Source: Pezizomycotina sp. ARF18
Lineage: Eukaryota; Ascomycota
DNA: 64,000 nt
Reading direction: 5' to 3'
Assembly (NCBI GenBank): GCA_002224055.1
Contig: AZLU01000062.1
Span: 116,955 to 180,954, forward strand
This document shows, piece by piece, positions 49,486-60,661 of this stretch (the first letter of the stretch is position 1; each line of letters begins with the position of its first letter). The position numbers and the translations under genes are program-made. The notes under the pieces are model-generated. The model was given only the letters and a program-made list of their open reading frames with translations, had not been told where the DNA came from and made no database searches.

Positions 49486-52264
49486 ATGGAAGGTAGACGA
49501 GATAGGTTGACGCCGCCGGACTGTGTTTCAGCAGCAGCGGACGACCGATTGTATGGGAAATTCTTCACTTCGAGAACCACGTCAAGGACAGGGTCTGGCA
49601 AATGACAGAGGACTGCTCGAGCCCCGGAGCCACAGTGGATTCTTCCCTCGAAAAGCGATAAGGAAACTCTTTACCAGAAAATTTTTGAACCGCGGGCGAA
49701 ACACAACATGGGTCTGGGAATGCCTTAATTGCAGCTGCGAGATGTGTGCGAAATTGCTTGGTCTCAGCCTAAGCAACCAGGGCATAAAGAAACGGTCTCT
49801 AGAACAGATGGTACTTAGTGATCTTCCCGCGGACGAATCCGCAATCACGCTACTCGCTACCCTCGTCTATCTTGAAGGAGTTGCCTCTTCCCATATCTAC
49901 TGTCAATATGGAACGGTACGCTAGATGACGCGGAGCATAAGATGGGCGATAGGCACATGTCTATAGGCACAAGTTCTGAACTTCAGAAAGCCGAAGATGT
50001 CTTAGCGAAGTACAAGAGATACGAAGACGATCGGCGGTCCTCCCTCCAGACTTTGCAAGAAGATTTTTCTTCAGCCAAGTATCTATTCGACCTCCCAATA
50101 TTTCCAACGCATTTCGAGAGACAAAGAAACCTCTCGCCTAGACGAGTGCTGCCATTCCTTCATGAGCGTGTACCCAGCGACGATTACAGTAAAGGAGTTA
50201 ATGGAAAAATCATCATATTCGACATTCATCAAGACTATGTGGAAGATTCGTTCAAAGGCGAGCAGTTAGGTGGCCAATTGAAGGTATCGTCCAAAAGACA
50301 ACCCTTAGAAGATTCTCTTCATTAATACATCTTTGTTTATCCGATACGGAGCTGAAAGTTTCAATATATATTGACTGAGTGTCATACAAGCCATTCGTCC
50401 GCAAAGTTATTGACGCTCAGCGACTAAGCCCAGAGAATAAGTCGGGGCCGACTAATAATACAACCCATGAGGAAGACAACCTGCTATTTGTTAAGGAGAT
50501 GAAAGAGAATTCTCGGGAGAAGAAGCTCGCGATAATTGACCTTTTTGGGTGGTATTTTCAGAAAAATCAATTCGGGATAAATGAAATGAATCTAGTTCTC
50601 CCGTATTACCCTCAACATTACTAAAAATTCTGCGCAACGGGGAAGAGAAATTACCAAAAGGCGCAACAGTGCCTTCCAAGGAGGAGCTTTTGATCGATAA
50701 CTGGCTATGGAGACAAATTCTCAAAATCTTTTCGGCACTTGTTGCAATCCATAACCCGGCCGGTGTGGACCTCGGGAGTGAGACCCACAAGATCTCGAAA
50801 TCGTTCATTGGCTTTCACTTCGATATCAAGCCGTCTAACATCGTAATTGATGACGAAGGGCAGCTTTTGATATCCGATTTCGGGACTGTTCGTTTCAGTC
50901 AGAGGGAAACTGGTGCAGGTAGTTCAGACATTCCCATCGCTACCGATGGTGGAGATAATAACTATAGACCACCTGAGTATTCTGAGGGGCGGCAGCAATT
51001 CACCTTGCACACACGAAAGTACGATGTTTGGTCGATTGCCTGCGTAATTATGGAAGTGATTACTTATATAAAAGGCTATAAAACAGATCGCGATGGTTTA
51101 CTAAAAGAATATGAACCTGGAGCAGAAGCAGTACGCGAATTCGCGAAGGACCGGAAAGCTGATTCTGACGGTATCTTCTACGGAGAATCATGGTGGTGGT
51201 TAACCTCACGGTTGAAACCATCAGTCAAAAAGTGGTTTCAATTAATGGGAAGCTGGGCTGACGATCCTACTCGTTGTAACGGCTGCCGAGACACTTATTT
51301 GAAGCAAATTATATCTCTCCTTCAAAAATATATGCTCGTGCCAAATAAAGAGGACCGCTATAGCAGCCTTCAAGTTCAGAAAAAGCTTGACGAATATGAC
51401 GCGATATTCAAAGAGGCCAGCGAAAATGATCCGCAAACTCAGAGAGACGGGAAACAGCTTCTGGAGTTAGATCTGAAACTCAGATTCGGCGATGATGCGG
51501 TGAAGACCTGTAAATGGTCTCAAAAAGGAAGCGCCGAGTATTACCTCACTAACGGAGACAGGTATATGTCACTCCTCTTCAAGTCTTGCGACAGGAACAA
51601 AATATCAACGACTCGGTAGAACTTTTTCTAACGTCGTTTTAGTCGAACGAAGTTTACACCTTTAGATTATTTTGTAGCGCTTAATTATACTCGAAAATCA
51701 GCAGGGGAACCTAACGACCCCAGAATAGTGATCGCGACATCGGAACTAGATCTCGAGCGCCTACCACAAGCTCGGACTGGATCTCGCCGAGGTCAATTAT
51801 TACAAAACTCATCAAACAAAACGAGCTTTGAAAATGGTACGTGAAAGCATTACGATTTACTTTCACCTTCACAGCTCTTACCCGTAAAGAAAATACTACT
51901 TACAATCTTGCAAATTCAGCATCCAGGAGAGAGGAGGAATTCATTCCCCGGTACTTGTACGGGCGGTCTCCGAATCCCGACGACGACAAATGGAAGTTTC
52001 ATTCAAAATAATGAACCCAAACTGTCTTTACAAATTCGCCTCCGATCGAGGGAAGAATATGATAAATGTATGTCCGCGTTTTCTCTTTCACCTCGCGAAC
52101 ATCGTGAGGGACAGCCATTCATTCTTGAAGTTTTATGCAAACGATGGAATAGTAACGTTAGAACAGTATTTTTAGATTCCAAGAGGCAATATTGCAGCAG
52201 TCAATACTCAGTACATGCTCGTAAGTTAGACAACCCGTATTACAGAACCGATGATGAAAACTAG
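49486..52264 (+). CDS. Protein kinase-like fungal protein, non-RD
   Basis: The ATG at 49486 (MEGRRDRLTPPD) starts an N-terminal helical region with RLYGKFF, as in a fungus-specific kinase family. A DFSSAKYLFDLPIFPTHF block follows at about 50068, then a poor glycine-rich loop and the probable ATP-binding lysine in FVRKVI (about 50388). An intron lies at about 50284-50379. The C-lobe (50669-51619) is clean: HFDIKPSNIVI (about 50817), ISDFGTV (about 50870), YRPPEY, and a helical tail. Phe replaces the usual Arg in the catalytic loop, so this is a non-RD kinase. The Lys, catalytic Asp and DFG Asp are all present, so activity is possible. A second intron (about 51561-51644) leads to an exon beginning RTKFTPLDYF that runs open to a donor at about 51838, then one more exon (REEEFIPRYL, then REEYDKCMSAFSLSPREHRE). 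The gene probably continues into the next feature. Confidence 0.7.
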
Positions 52265-52306
52265 GGAAATTGAAAAAAGGGGGCGAGGGTTAGTCGGTGC
52301 TAGTGG

Positions 52307-53267
52307 ATGATGGCATCGCAAATTTCACTAAAGCACAAACGTCTTTCACGCAGCTTCGTAATTACACATATAAATCTCGGAGGAAAAAAATATACCGCTG
52401 AAGACCGCCATTTTTCTCTACAATTGTGGATTGACCTTGCCTTCAAGCAAGACCCCAACAATACTCACAAGTATCAGTCTCGAATAGTTTTATTCGTTCC
52501 GCGTGGTCGATAGACGGCACGCCTAGCAATATAAACACAATGATGACTATAAGACGTCAGTGTAACTCATTCAAACTTCTGGATTAAATGCTCCAATAAA
52601 TCGATATCTAGAATTTTACTAATTTAGTCTTTCCTTCCAGTTAATACAGTATGGTAGAAGTCCGTAATGGACTTTACGAGGAAAGAAACACGGCCAAAAG
52701 AGCGAGAATGCCATCCACCTTTACGTTGCGAATTCAAAAAGGTCAAAACGTCCTCACGAAGGCTTCGAAGTAAACATTTTTAGCTGCGTAGAGCCAGATA
52801 TGCCAGCTATACCGGTCATGGTCCATGCATTGGAGGAGAGGGAGAGAGCTTTGCATTCCGGGGAAGGTAGGGTAAAGTACCTAAATAACCTGTTCAAGAA
52901 CGACGAGCGCGATGAAAAGAGAGCTTCGCGTTCCAAGAGAAGCAAGGTGAAGTACCTAAATATCGTGTTCAAGGACAACGAGTACGATGGTAAGTCATTT
53001 TGACCGCGGCCTCGATGCTTATCGGCACTTCATAACAATACACGTATTTCTACTAATTTCTATAAAAATTATAATTATAGAAAAGATGGATTTCTTAGCG
53101 ACCTCTATAGCAGAATCGACGGCGTAATGGAAATAAACCTTGAAGATATGGTGAAGGCATGGAATCAAGCGAACAGTGGCTATAATAGCCCCTTTTCGAC
53201 TCCGCACGTTGGAAGCGTCAAAGATATGCGGTTAGATTCGGCAAAACACACGCGACGAGTATTGTAA
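52307..53267 (+). CDS. C-terminal part of the kinase-like gene or separate gene
   Basis: Coding signal continues after 52264 in pieces: ITHINLGGKKYTAEDRHFSL (52370-52430), LQLWIDLAFKQDPN, then a long open frame from about 52671 to 52990 (KSENAIHLYVANSKRSKRP, IFSCVEPDMPAIPVMVHALE). It contains two 25-residue units (52844-52918 and 52919-52993) sharing VKYLN..FK..E.D.K. A GTAAGT donor follows at about 52990, with an acceptor TTATAG near 53080. The last exon reads GFLSDLYSRIDGVMEINLED and ends with TAA at 53267. Terminal regions with a QLW block do occur in the fungal kinase family above, so I favour one gene of more than 1,000 residues. A separate gene cannot be excluded. Confidence 0.5.
52844..52993 (+). 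repeat. In-frame tandem repeat, 2 x 75 bp (25 codons)
   Basis: Two adjacent 75-base units encode 25-residue repeats that share VKYLN..FK..E.D.K but have diverged by substitutions only, with the frame kept. It therefore looks like a real, selected protein repeat, unlike the indel-only duplications elsewhere in the window. Confidence 0.8.
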
Positions 53268-54475
53268 CGGTCAACTCAGTATCTTACTTGACTTATCGAA
53301 GGCGTTAATAAAAGGATTAGAAGCGAGTTCAATTATTGTATTTGTGGAGAACTGACGGCGTGGTGAGGGAAATCCTACGGTCTGTATGTCCTCTGGCTTA
53401 CACCAACGGACGTGAATAATCACAGCTTTCATTACGTATTTAAAGACGGCAAATAATAGATTATTCCAGATAATACATAAAATATTCTAGGTTCGCGGTG
53501 GAAAGTTCCTTTGTATAAAGACGGGAGGTTGTGCCGCATAAATAGTCCTTGTATTCGTGTGCGATTAGTAGTGCTCTTCTAATAAAGTGCTCCTCCAACA
53601 AAGGGAAGCTTAACATCTAGAAAAAACCTACGCAACATCTTCGGAAGAACGCGCTGGAGCGGCACGAACCATTATTCGTACATTCCCCTACTTTATTTAT
53701 CGTGACTTCCAGCCGCGAACTTGCATTGCAGTAAGCATTTATTGCTCGCGCCACGTCGCTCCCTCTGAGTCCATGATTTGCCATTTTTCGATACGTACCT
53801 AGGTAGTTAAAGCTATTATTCTCTACGTTCTGACGAAGGTTAGAAAAACATAAAGACCGTAGGGTTCTCGAGTCTCCCCACCGTATACGTTAGTTCGACA
53901 CCGCCGCAATAGTTGATTCCACTTCTATAATACTCAAGCTATGGTAGTTAGTATCTCATAAATACAAATCATCATTATTCGACCAGTGATATAGCATTAC
54001 TTTCTTAAACCTGAATTTCTGAACAAAGTAAGTACCGATCCGCCAATATTTAACTCCTGGTGGCCGATTTAGAACCTTTGCCGTATGAATTTATAAGGAA
54101 CCCCGAGAAATACTTATATTGTACAATTTTTAATTTACGATCGGGGCAGAGTCTTGATTTGGAATCGAGAAAAAATCACAATATAGCGACCTTTGGATGG
54201 GCAGAAACTACTCACTCATGAATAATATTCTTTTTACCTAGACATGGTTTCCCCATGCTTGATCATAGAAACTATTGAGATTTTAAATTGTTGAAACGCG
54301 TTACATTATACATCGAAGATTGTTGAAAACATAAAAGTATTTTTGTTATAACAAAAACAGACGCTAAAACCATCACAATGTTGAATTTTCCCTTTTGTCC
54401 AGAAAACATAAAAAAACGATGCAAGGGACCCAATTTAAGAAAACGTAAAAATCATGATAATAAGGTATAATGACA
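53268..54475. other. Intergenic, AT-rich
   Basis: AT-rich spacer between convergent genes, with many stops in all frames. Nothing else is supportable. Confidence 0.5.
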
Positions 54476-55727
54476 TTAGTCGTTATAGTTGCCCGCGCCA
54501 GAGCCGTCCTTGTTGGGCAGCGGCCAGCCGAGACCCGTATTGACTTCCTCGGTCTGCGAACGGCCAGCGGGTCTAAGTATGGCCTCTCGCCCTGTACCGT
54601 TACGCGGACGGCGTGCCTGCGGTGCGGGTAAAAACCGAATGTGGGGGAGTGGTTCTAAAGAGAGAAAAAAGGTCAGAATTATGAATGGTTTTGAATATGA
54701 GAGAAAGAGGGCAAAACATACCGTGATTCTATTATCCCAAATAGCAACGGAATCCTTCTCCCAGCGGAAGCGGGCGTGGAATTCAGGCGTCGCCGAGATG
54801 ATCTCCGTCAAGTACCTGTAAATGTACTCCGACTCCAGCTTCGGCACACCGACAATAGCCCGGACGAAGCCCGGGTTGAAGAAGACAGACTTCCAGCCCG
54901 TGACGGGATTCGTGCGGATGAGGGGGTGTTCTGTAGTAATCGGGTCGCGGCGGACAGGTCTGCCGGCCTTGATCGAGCCGTCGGCTTGCTCGTCGGCGGA
55001 ATGCAGAGCGGTGAGGCCTTCAAGGTACTTCTGCATGGCTGGTGATAGAGCATCATAAGCAGCGTACTGCGAGCTCCACAGTGTGTCGCCGCCGCCTCCG
55101 CGGGCGGTCCCGTGAGGACTTTGAGAGATGTGTAAGAAGGGGGTTGAAGTTCATATGTAACGTCCGAGTGCCATAGATACGCCGGCGTGAATAGCGCGCT
55201 CTGCGACTTGGATTTTCGTCGGTGAAGATAACGTGAACTTCCTCCTCGCCGTTCTTCGGCAGCATCGTGGTCGCGTGCTTGTGCAGGTTACCGAAGTACC
55301 GGCCGAGCTCCAGCTGGTCTTCTAGAGTAAAGTCCGCCTGGTCGCGGAAGAAGACGACTCCTCTATGTGCAAGAAGCCTTGCGAGGTCGTTCTTCTGCGC
55401 TTCATTAAGGTCCTTCAGCTTGATACCGTGTATCTCGGTACCGATCTTTGGTGTGTAATCGAAGACATCTGTGGCGGCATCGAGGAGGTTCTTGAAGTGT
55501 GGGTCGCCGAGTTTGCCCTTATCGTCGTAAGGGACTTCTTCGAGGGGTGCCCACTTGACGTCAGGGAACTGTGGTCGTAAATGGTCGTATTCGTAGCCAT
55601 CTTCGAAGGTTTCGACCTTCGTCAGGCCGGGAACGTACCCAAACTTGTTGCCTTGCTTAGCAACATTCAGGTCAGCCTTTTGATGAATTACGGGTAGTGC
55701 CCCGTTGGCGGTTAACGAAGGTGCCAT
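54476..55727 (-). CDS. TauD/TfdA-type 2-oxoglutarate dioxygenase (frame-broken)
   Basis: Fe(II)- and 2-oxoglutarate-dependent dioxygenase of the fungal taurine or sulfonate dioxygenase type, which releases sulfite from sulfonates. ATG is at 55727. The N-terminal part reads cleanly for about 170 residues: KIGTEIHGIKLKDLNEAQKN, then LLAHRGVVFFRDQ, FTLEDQLELGRYFGNLHKHA and EEEVHVIFTDE. The iron motif WHSDVTYE is encoded at about 55180-55155 in a shifted frame. Then come MQKYLEGLTALHS, HPLIRTNPVTGWKSVFFNPG and VAIWDNRIT. An intron of 67 nt (54655-54721, GTATGT...TTTAG) joins to NHSPTFGFYPHRRHAVRVTV, with the third iron ligand (His) and the 2-oxoglutarate-binding Arg. The last residues are DGSGAGNYND. 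The frame changes near 55200, 55070 and 54570. The exact substrate is unproven. Confidence 0.85.
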
Positions 55728-58283
55728 GATTCAAATATATATTTGAGTTAAAATAACGGTTCCGCAAAGCAATAGCTACAGGATTGGTTCAGCTCGAGCT
55801 TGTCAGTGTTACGATAGGATTACTAAGGATTGATTCCACTTTATCAGCTTTTACTCCTTTCCGCGTAGCTTTGATTCTAGTCTATTAAGATTATAAAGAT
55901 ATAATAGAAAAGGGTAATGAACAATAGAAAGGGGTGGGAATGGCTTTACTTATATAGTACAACATATCTGGCGCTATGACCTGGCCCCGAAAACGGCTTG
56001 CTCCACTTTATGTGGGGAAAGGCCATTGTCTCCTTCCTAGGGGCCATATATAGGAACACAGGTAGAAGATGCGACATTTTTTTCTATTCGATGGGATGTT
56101 CCATCGGGTATGTTTCTTCCAGCAGCTGGTACAACTTCTTGCTAACATTTTGCAGCCAACCATTGTGTATTTCGTTGTGGTATTGCGAGCTCTCACGCAA
56201 TTCCAACCCCAAATTTAAAATAGGCCAGAGCGAAGATCCGTCCACACGACACTACCCCGGCCTTAATATACCGCGCACTATACCGTTTATAGGAAGAACC
56301 GGACAAGGTCATTATAATAAAATGGACCCCGATTTTGCGGGGATTGGAGGCTGGGAAGGGGTGGTGAACCTAAAGTATGTAATATATGTTATTATACCAT
56401 TTCATGTGGGTGTGACGAAAGCAGTGTTTAAAGGGTAGTGAAGTAAGCTAATCAGCCCTTGATTTTTAATATCCGAGATAACCCTACCTTACCACACTTT
56501 TCCTGCCGTTCTAATGTAAGGTTCGACGTGCAGGCTGCTGCAGTGTTAGCCTTTTTGCATGTGAGAATCCAGTCCTTTTACTGTCTCGACCCACGTTTTC
56601 AGACGTTGAAATGAGACTTTCATTTCAATTCTGTGTAATCATCGCAAGCTTCAAGATCCGGAAAATCCTCAACGGAAATCTGCTGTGTTACTTGGACTAA
56701 TCAAAAGGCGTTGATGACACGAAGCCTGAAGCAATTGCCCAATGAAACCGCTCCTCAGACAGATCCTCTCTCGAAAAGTGGTTGGTGAAGGAATTGCTAA
56801 GATGGCCCAAATGCGCCGGGGAGGACGGGACTAGTAATTTTCTTGTCCCCTGCATAGGAAATCTCGGGGATCGACCGGATTCCGGAACGTCACTCAAATG
56901 AACAGCATCATTTGCAATGATTAGTATAGGCTCTATGATCTAGCCCAGATAATTTCCAGTGTGTCCAAGGACCTTACTAGTGTATTATTCTTTTGGTTCT
57001 AGCAGACTCTTGAAAAGCGCTCAATGGCGTCCAGGTGGCTTTTTTTTTTTTTTTTTTTTTTTTTTCGAATTTGCTGGCGGGAAACACCGCACATTGTTGG
57101 CAAGTCCTCTAACGAAGGCCTGGCGCGGGACGCTCGTGCTAGGTAAGAAAAAGCGACCGTACAAACGATCATAATTCAATTGTATTGGTCCTTTATAGAA
57201 CGAAAATCCGAAATCGTAAGGGTGATTTGTGCGGTAGCGCTTTTGCCGTACTCTCTCACACAATCGTAACGCAAAATTCCGATCCCAGCACGCAATTGGT
57301 AAACACCCTTATCAATCCAATTGGCCAGTGCTGCATTCTACTGGCCGTTCTGAAGAACCCACTCTCAACGACTCTTTCAGAGTTAGCACTATTCTCATGC
57401 ATGTGAACAAAAATTCCGATAACGCAGAAGCTTGAAAAGGAGAATATATTTATATCCCTTAACTTTTGGCCTGGCCTGCATTGAAAAGAAGGAGGAGTAG
57501 AGTAGTGGAAACCTGTCCGCAGTCCGCAGTGCGGAACAGAAAGGTAACCGACGGCCAATCAGACAGATGTGAAGGGCGTGTGACCTTATTTCCCCAGAAG
57601 AAAAACGAAACAGGCAATACTCCCTGAAAGAAGGGGGGGGGGGGGGGGGGGAACAGCCCTATGGAAAGCATTCCCAGGATTCTTTTTTTTTCCCGCTTGC
57701 TTCGCCGCCTATCTCTCCCTCTTCCTATCTTTCGCTCTTTTCACGTATCAATCACTCGCATGGTGATAAACACAGCCCTGCGAAAAGAGGATCGACAATC
57801 AGAAACCGTCTAACCGTTGAGAACGTCCTTTAATTTCGCGATTGCGATATGACAAAAAAAAAAAAAGGAGAATACGACGCTGGGGATTGAGCAATTCCGT
57901 TGAACAGATGCTGAAAAAGGACATCCAATTTGCCCAGTTGCCCAGGATCCATGGACCATAGAGGTTACGTTGAGCCCCACGACCAGACGGAATGAAACCA
58001 TGGATATTGATCGCTTTTGACAGTGGAAGGCGTTCGAAATGCGAAGGGAATACGAGATCGTGAAGAGAAGAGAATGAGAGGCCATGAGAATTGAGTCGGA
58101 TAGTGGGATTTTGTAATCGAGTTTGCTGGTGGTTATCAAGGAGGATAGGGTTTATCTCGAAAGAGCCGCAAATTTTGAAGGTCTTGGCAAATTTATTGCT
58201 GAAGCTTAGGATCCCGTACAAAAGTTTTTTCCACAGACAAATTTTTAGCTCTCACCTCACGATCCCCTCCTAGCTTTCAAGCA
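55728..58283. other. Intergenic with T26 and G19 tracts
   Basis: This 2.5 kb separates the divergent dioxygenase and SET-protein genes. It contains a T26 tract (57040-57065) and a G19 tract (57633-57651), the longest G run in the window. A 146-codon open frame at 55998-56438 begins without an ATG and shows no domain, so I do not call it. Pyrimidine-rich DNA at about 57680-57740 could belong to a promoter. Confidence 0.45.
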
Positions 58284-60073
58284 TGGACGCAACAGCTCCG
58301 TCTAGCTCCAGCAGCCACCTAATCTCCCCGATTGCATCTCTTCTAATCCTCTCCAAGCTCGAAACTCGCTCACGGACGAATACCTCGCTGACTCGCCCTA
58401 CAATCCGGAGCTATGGTACAGAAGAGCAATAGCTCATGAGAAGCTCGGGTATCCGGAGTTAGCCATCGGCGACTGCTATCGCGCACTGCTTCTGGTCGAT
58501 GAGATACTCGAGTTCGAAGACGGCAGCGAGTTTGGAACACAGGCGGTCTCCCAGTGGAGGTCGTTGAGGACTACCGAGCTTGGAGCTAACGAAGCCGCTC
58601 AAAACGAAGCTGTGCAGAATAACGAGAAGGAGGAGGAGAGGGGGAGGACAAGAGGACCAAGAGCCATTATCACAATCAGAGCAAGATGAACTACAGAAGA
58701 TAGCTCTAAACTCGCGGCGGATACTTTGCGCTTCACTCATACCAATTGGTTGCCTATTGGACGCCACGGAGCAAGCCGCACAAGCTCTGAAATTCCACCC
58801 GGATGACGAGGAATTAATACGGATATCAGCGCAAGCTACAAAACTTATTGACGAGCGGCGGAAAGCAAACCCCGATGTCACGGACTACTCGCTACGGAAG
58901 GGCGAAGTGGCGCGTATCATCTACGACTGGAACAAGCACGAGCCGGACCGGACCTCTGCAGACACGGTTGAATTTCTCGATAGCATTGTTAAAGAGGCTT
59001 CGATGGGTAATTTTACCGTTAAAGTGACAGAGTTACCCGTCCTAGTACCAGATAAAAACTCTACGGATACGGAGGGAAGAGAGGCAGGAATGCACTTAGA
59101 AACAGTCAAGCAGCTAGGCGTATACGCCGCCAAAGACCTCCCCGCAGATACGCAGGTCTTCCGTGAGCGGAGCATACTAACGGTTAACAACCGCCTCTTC
59201 GACACCCTGTGCGACTGCTGCAGCGGGCGCCTACCCGAATCCTCATCCGAGTGTTTCTCCTGTCCCGAATGTGACGAAGTAGCCTTCTGCTCGCAGCTGT
59301 GCCTCGACGAAGCTATGGAAAAGTATCACCCCACGCTCTGCGGGAGAGATTTAGATTTCCTGTTTAAATCATCGCACTCTGGTTTCCACTCCTCTTCTTC
59401 GCCGATGAACGGTACAGGTACATCATCCAACGCCGCCGCGTCGCTGTATACTCTACTACTCTTAAAAGCGCTAGCGATGAGCTTGACGCAAGAAGTCCAC
59501 ATACTCGACATCCTGCCGATAAAATACCTCTACGGCTCCTCGCGGCCCCCGCCTCCGCCGGAAAAGTCGCCTACACTACCGTTTACGTTCGCAGACAACA
59601 TCCTTTCCGTCTTTCACTTGTTAACGAGATTAGAGGTGGACCCGTACGTCGTATCCCTGAAGCAGTTCGATATATGGCACACGCTCACGATCCACTCGAA
59701 AATATTAGGTACCGCATCTGCGCGGCACGATACCCGCAGCGGTGCGCCGGAGGTCGCGGCGCTGCATTTGTGTTATAGCCTTGTTAACCATGACTGCGCG
59801 CCTTGTTTGAAGTGGGAATGTAAGAGTGAGATGGTATTCACAACTTTGAGGGAGGTGGAGGAAGGCGAGGAGGTTAGGGATAGTTATACGGATATTAGGC
59901 TGGACTGGCGGGAGAGGAGGGAGTGGTTGATGGGGACGCTAGGTGGTGGTTGTCGATGCGCGAGATGCGTGAGGAGGAGGCCGAGGAGGCTGAAGGAAAA
60001 CAAACATAAACTTGCTTTGAGAAATAGACCGAACGTCAGCGATTCCGCGAGCGCAGGTTTTCACGATCTCTAG
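58284..60073 (+). CDS. TPR/MYND/SET-domain protein (frame-broken)
   Basis: The ATG at 58284 starts a Ser-rich leader. After a frame change near 58363 comes a TPR-like segment (EYLADSPYNPELWYRRAIAH, then EKLGYPELAIGDCYRALLLV). The frame changes again near 58620, and a 497-codon stretch then runs open to TAG at 60073. It has a second helical repeat (LDATEQAAQALKFHPDDEEL), the start of a split SET domain (QLGVYAAKDLPADTQVFRER), a MYND-like zinc cluster inserted in it (CDCCSGRLPES, then CPECDEVAFCSQLCLDEA, YHPTLCG), and the SET C-terminal half (LVNHDCAPCLKWECKSEMVF, then GEEVRDSYTDIRLDWRERRE). A post-SET CRCARC cluster follows. Asp replaces the usual Ser in NH(S/D)C and DSYTD replaces the common ISY, so methyltransferase activity may be altered. 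SMYD-like proteins methylate lysines in histones or other proteins; the target here is unknown. Confidence 0.8.
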
Positions 60074-60661
60074 AGCGCTATTTAACCTATTCAAAATATG
60101 TAAAATATAGGCTACATATCATCAACTTATCCCATCGAGACCGATTTTTGAGCATTAAGCAGACAGACAAAAGGCAAAAAGCGCGTTGGTTTAAGACAAT
60201 CCCCTAGCTGAGCGTTGAATTGGCATTCTCACTAAACTGTGCTGTCAATGCATCTAACGACGCATTTATGTGGGTCGACCTGATACCCATTCGTGTATTA
60301 TTCCGCGGTAGACGTAGTAAACTTCTGGATGTTTCAACTCAGACCTAGCTCCGGTGATTTCGCCACAAGCTGTCATCAGATTAGTACGGCTCAAACCAAT
60401 ATAATGATTCAAACTTGCTCGAGACATCTCGATTAAGGAATCCCGAAAAGCTTCCATCATAAACAATTTCTAAAGGCGTCATAACACAGAGCCGTAACTT
60501 GTGGATGTTTCTTCCTGATTGAATTGTAGCTATATAGGTTCAACGATCGATCACCATTCCATCAAGTATCTATACAGACTATTTCGTATTCCTTCGATCG
60601 CTTCAAGATCAAACACACTCCAAAGAGCAAAAGTATATACCTATACTCCTACCTCAAAACC
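60074..60661. other. Intergenic and promoter of the secreted protein gene
   Basis: No supportable gene. A 66-codon minus frame (60266-60466) has no domain. The 130 bases before 60662 look like a promoter and leader. Confidence 0.45.
60530..60537 (+). promoter_or_regulatory. TATA-like box of the secreted protein gene
   Basis: A CTATATAG string lies about 130 bases upstream of the ATG at 60662, followed by a CA-rich leader and a TCAAAACCATG start context. Confidence 0.35.

Noticed and set aside
55998-56438. 146-codon plus-strand open frame
   Set aside because: No ATG at its start, no recognisable motif, and composition like the surrounding intergenic DNA.
57799-58221. 140-codon minus-strand open frame
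   Set aside because: Lies in the upstream region of the SET-protein gene, overlaps another frame of similar length, and shows no domain.
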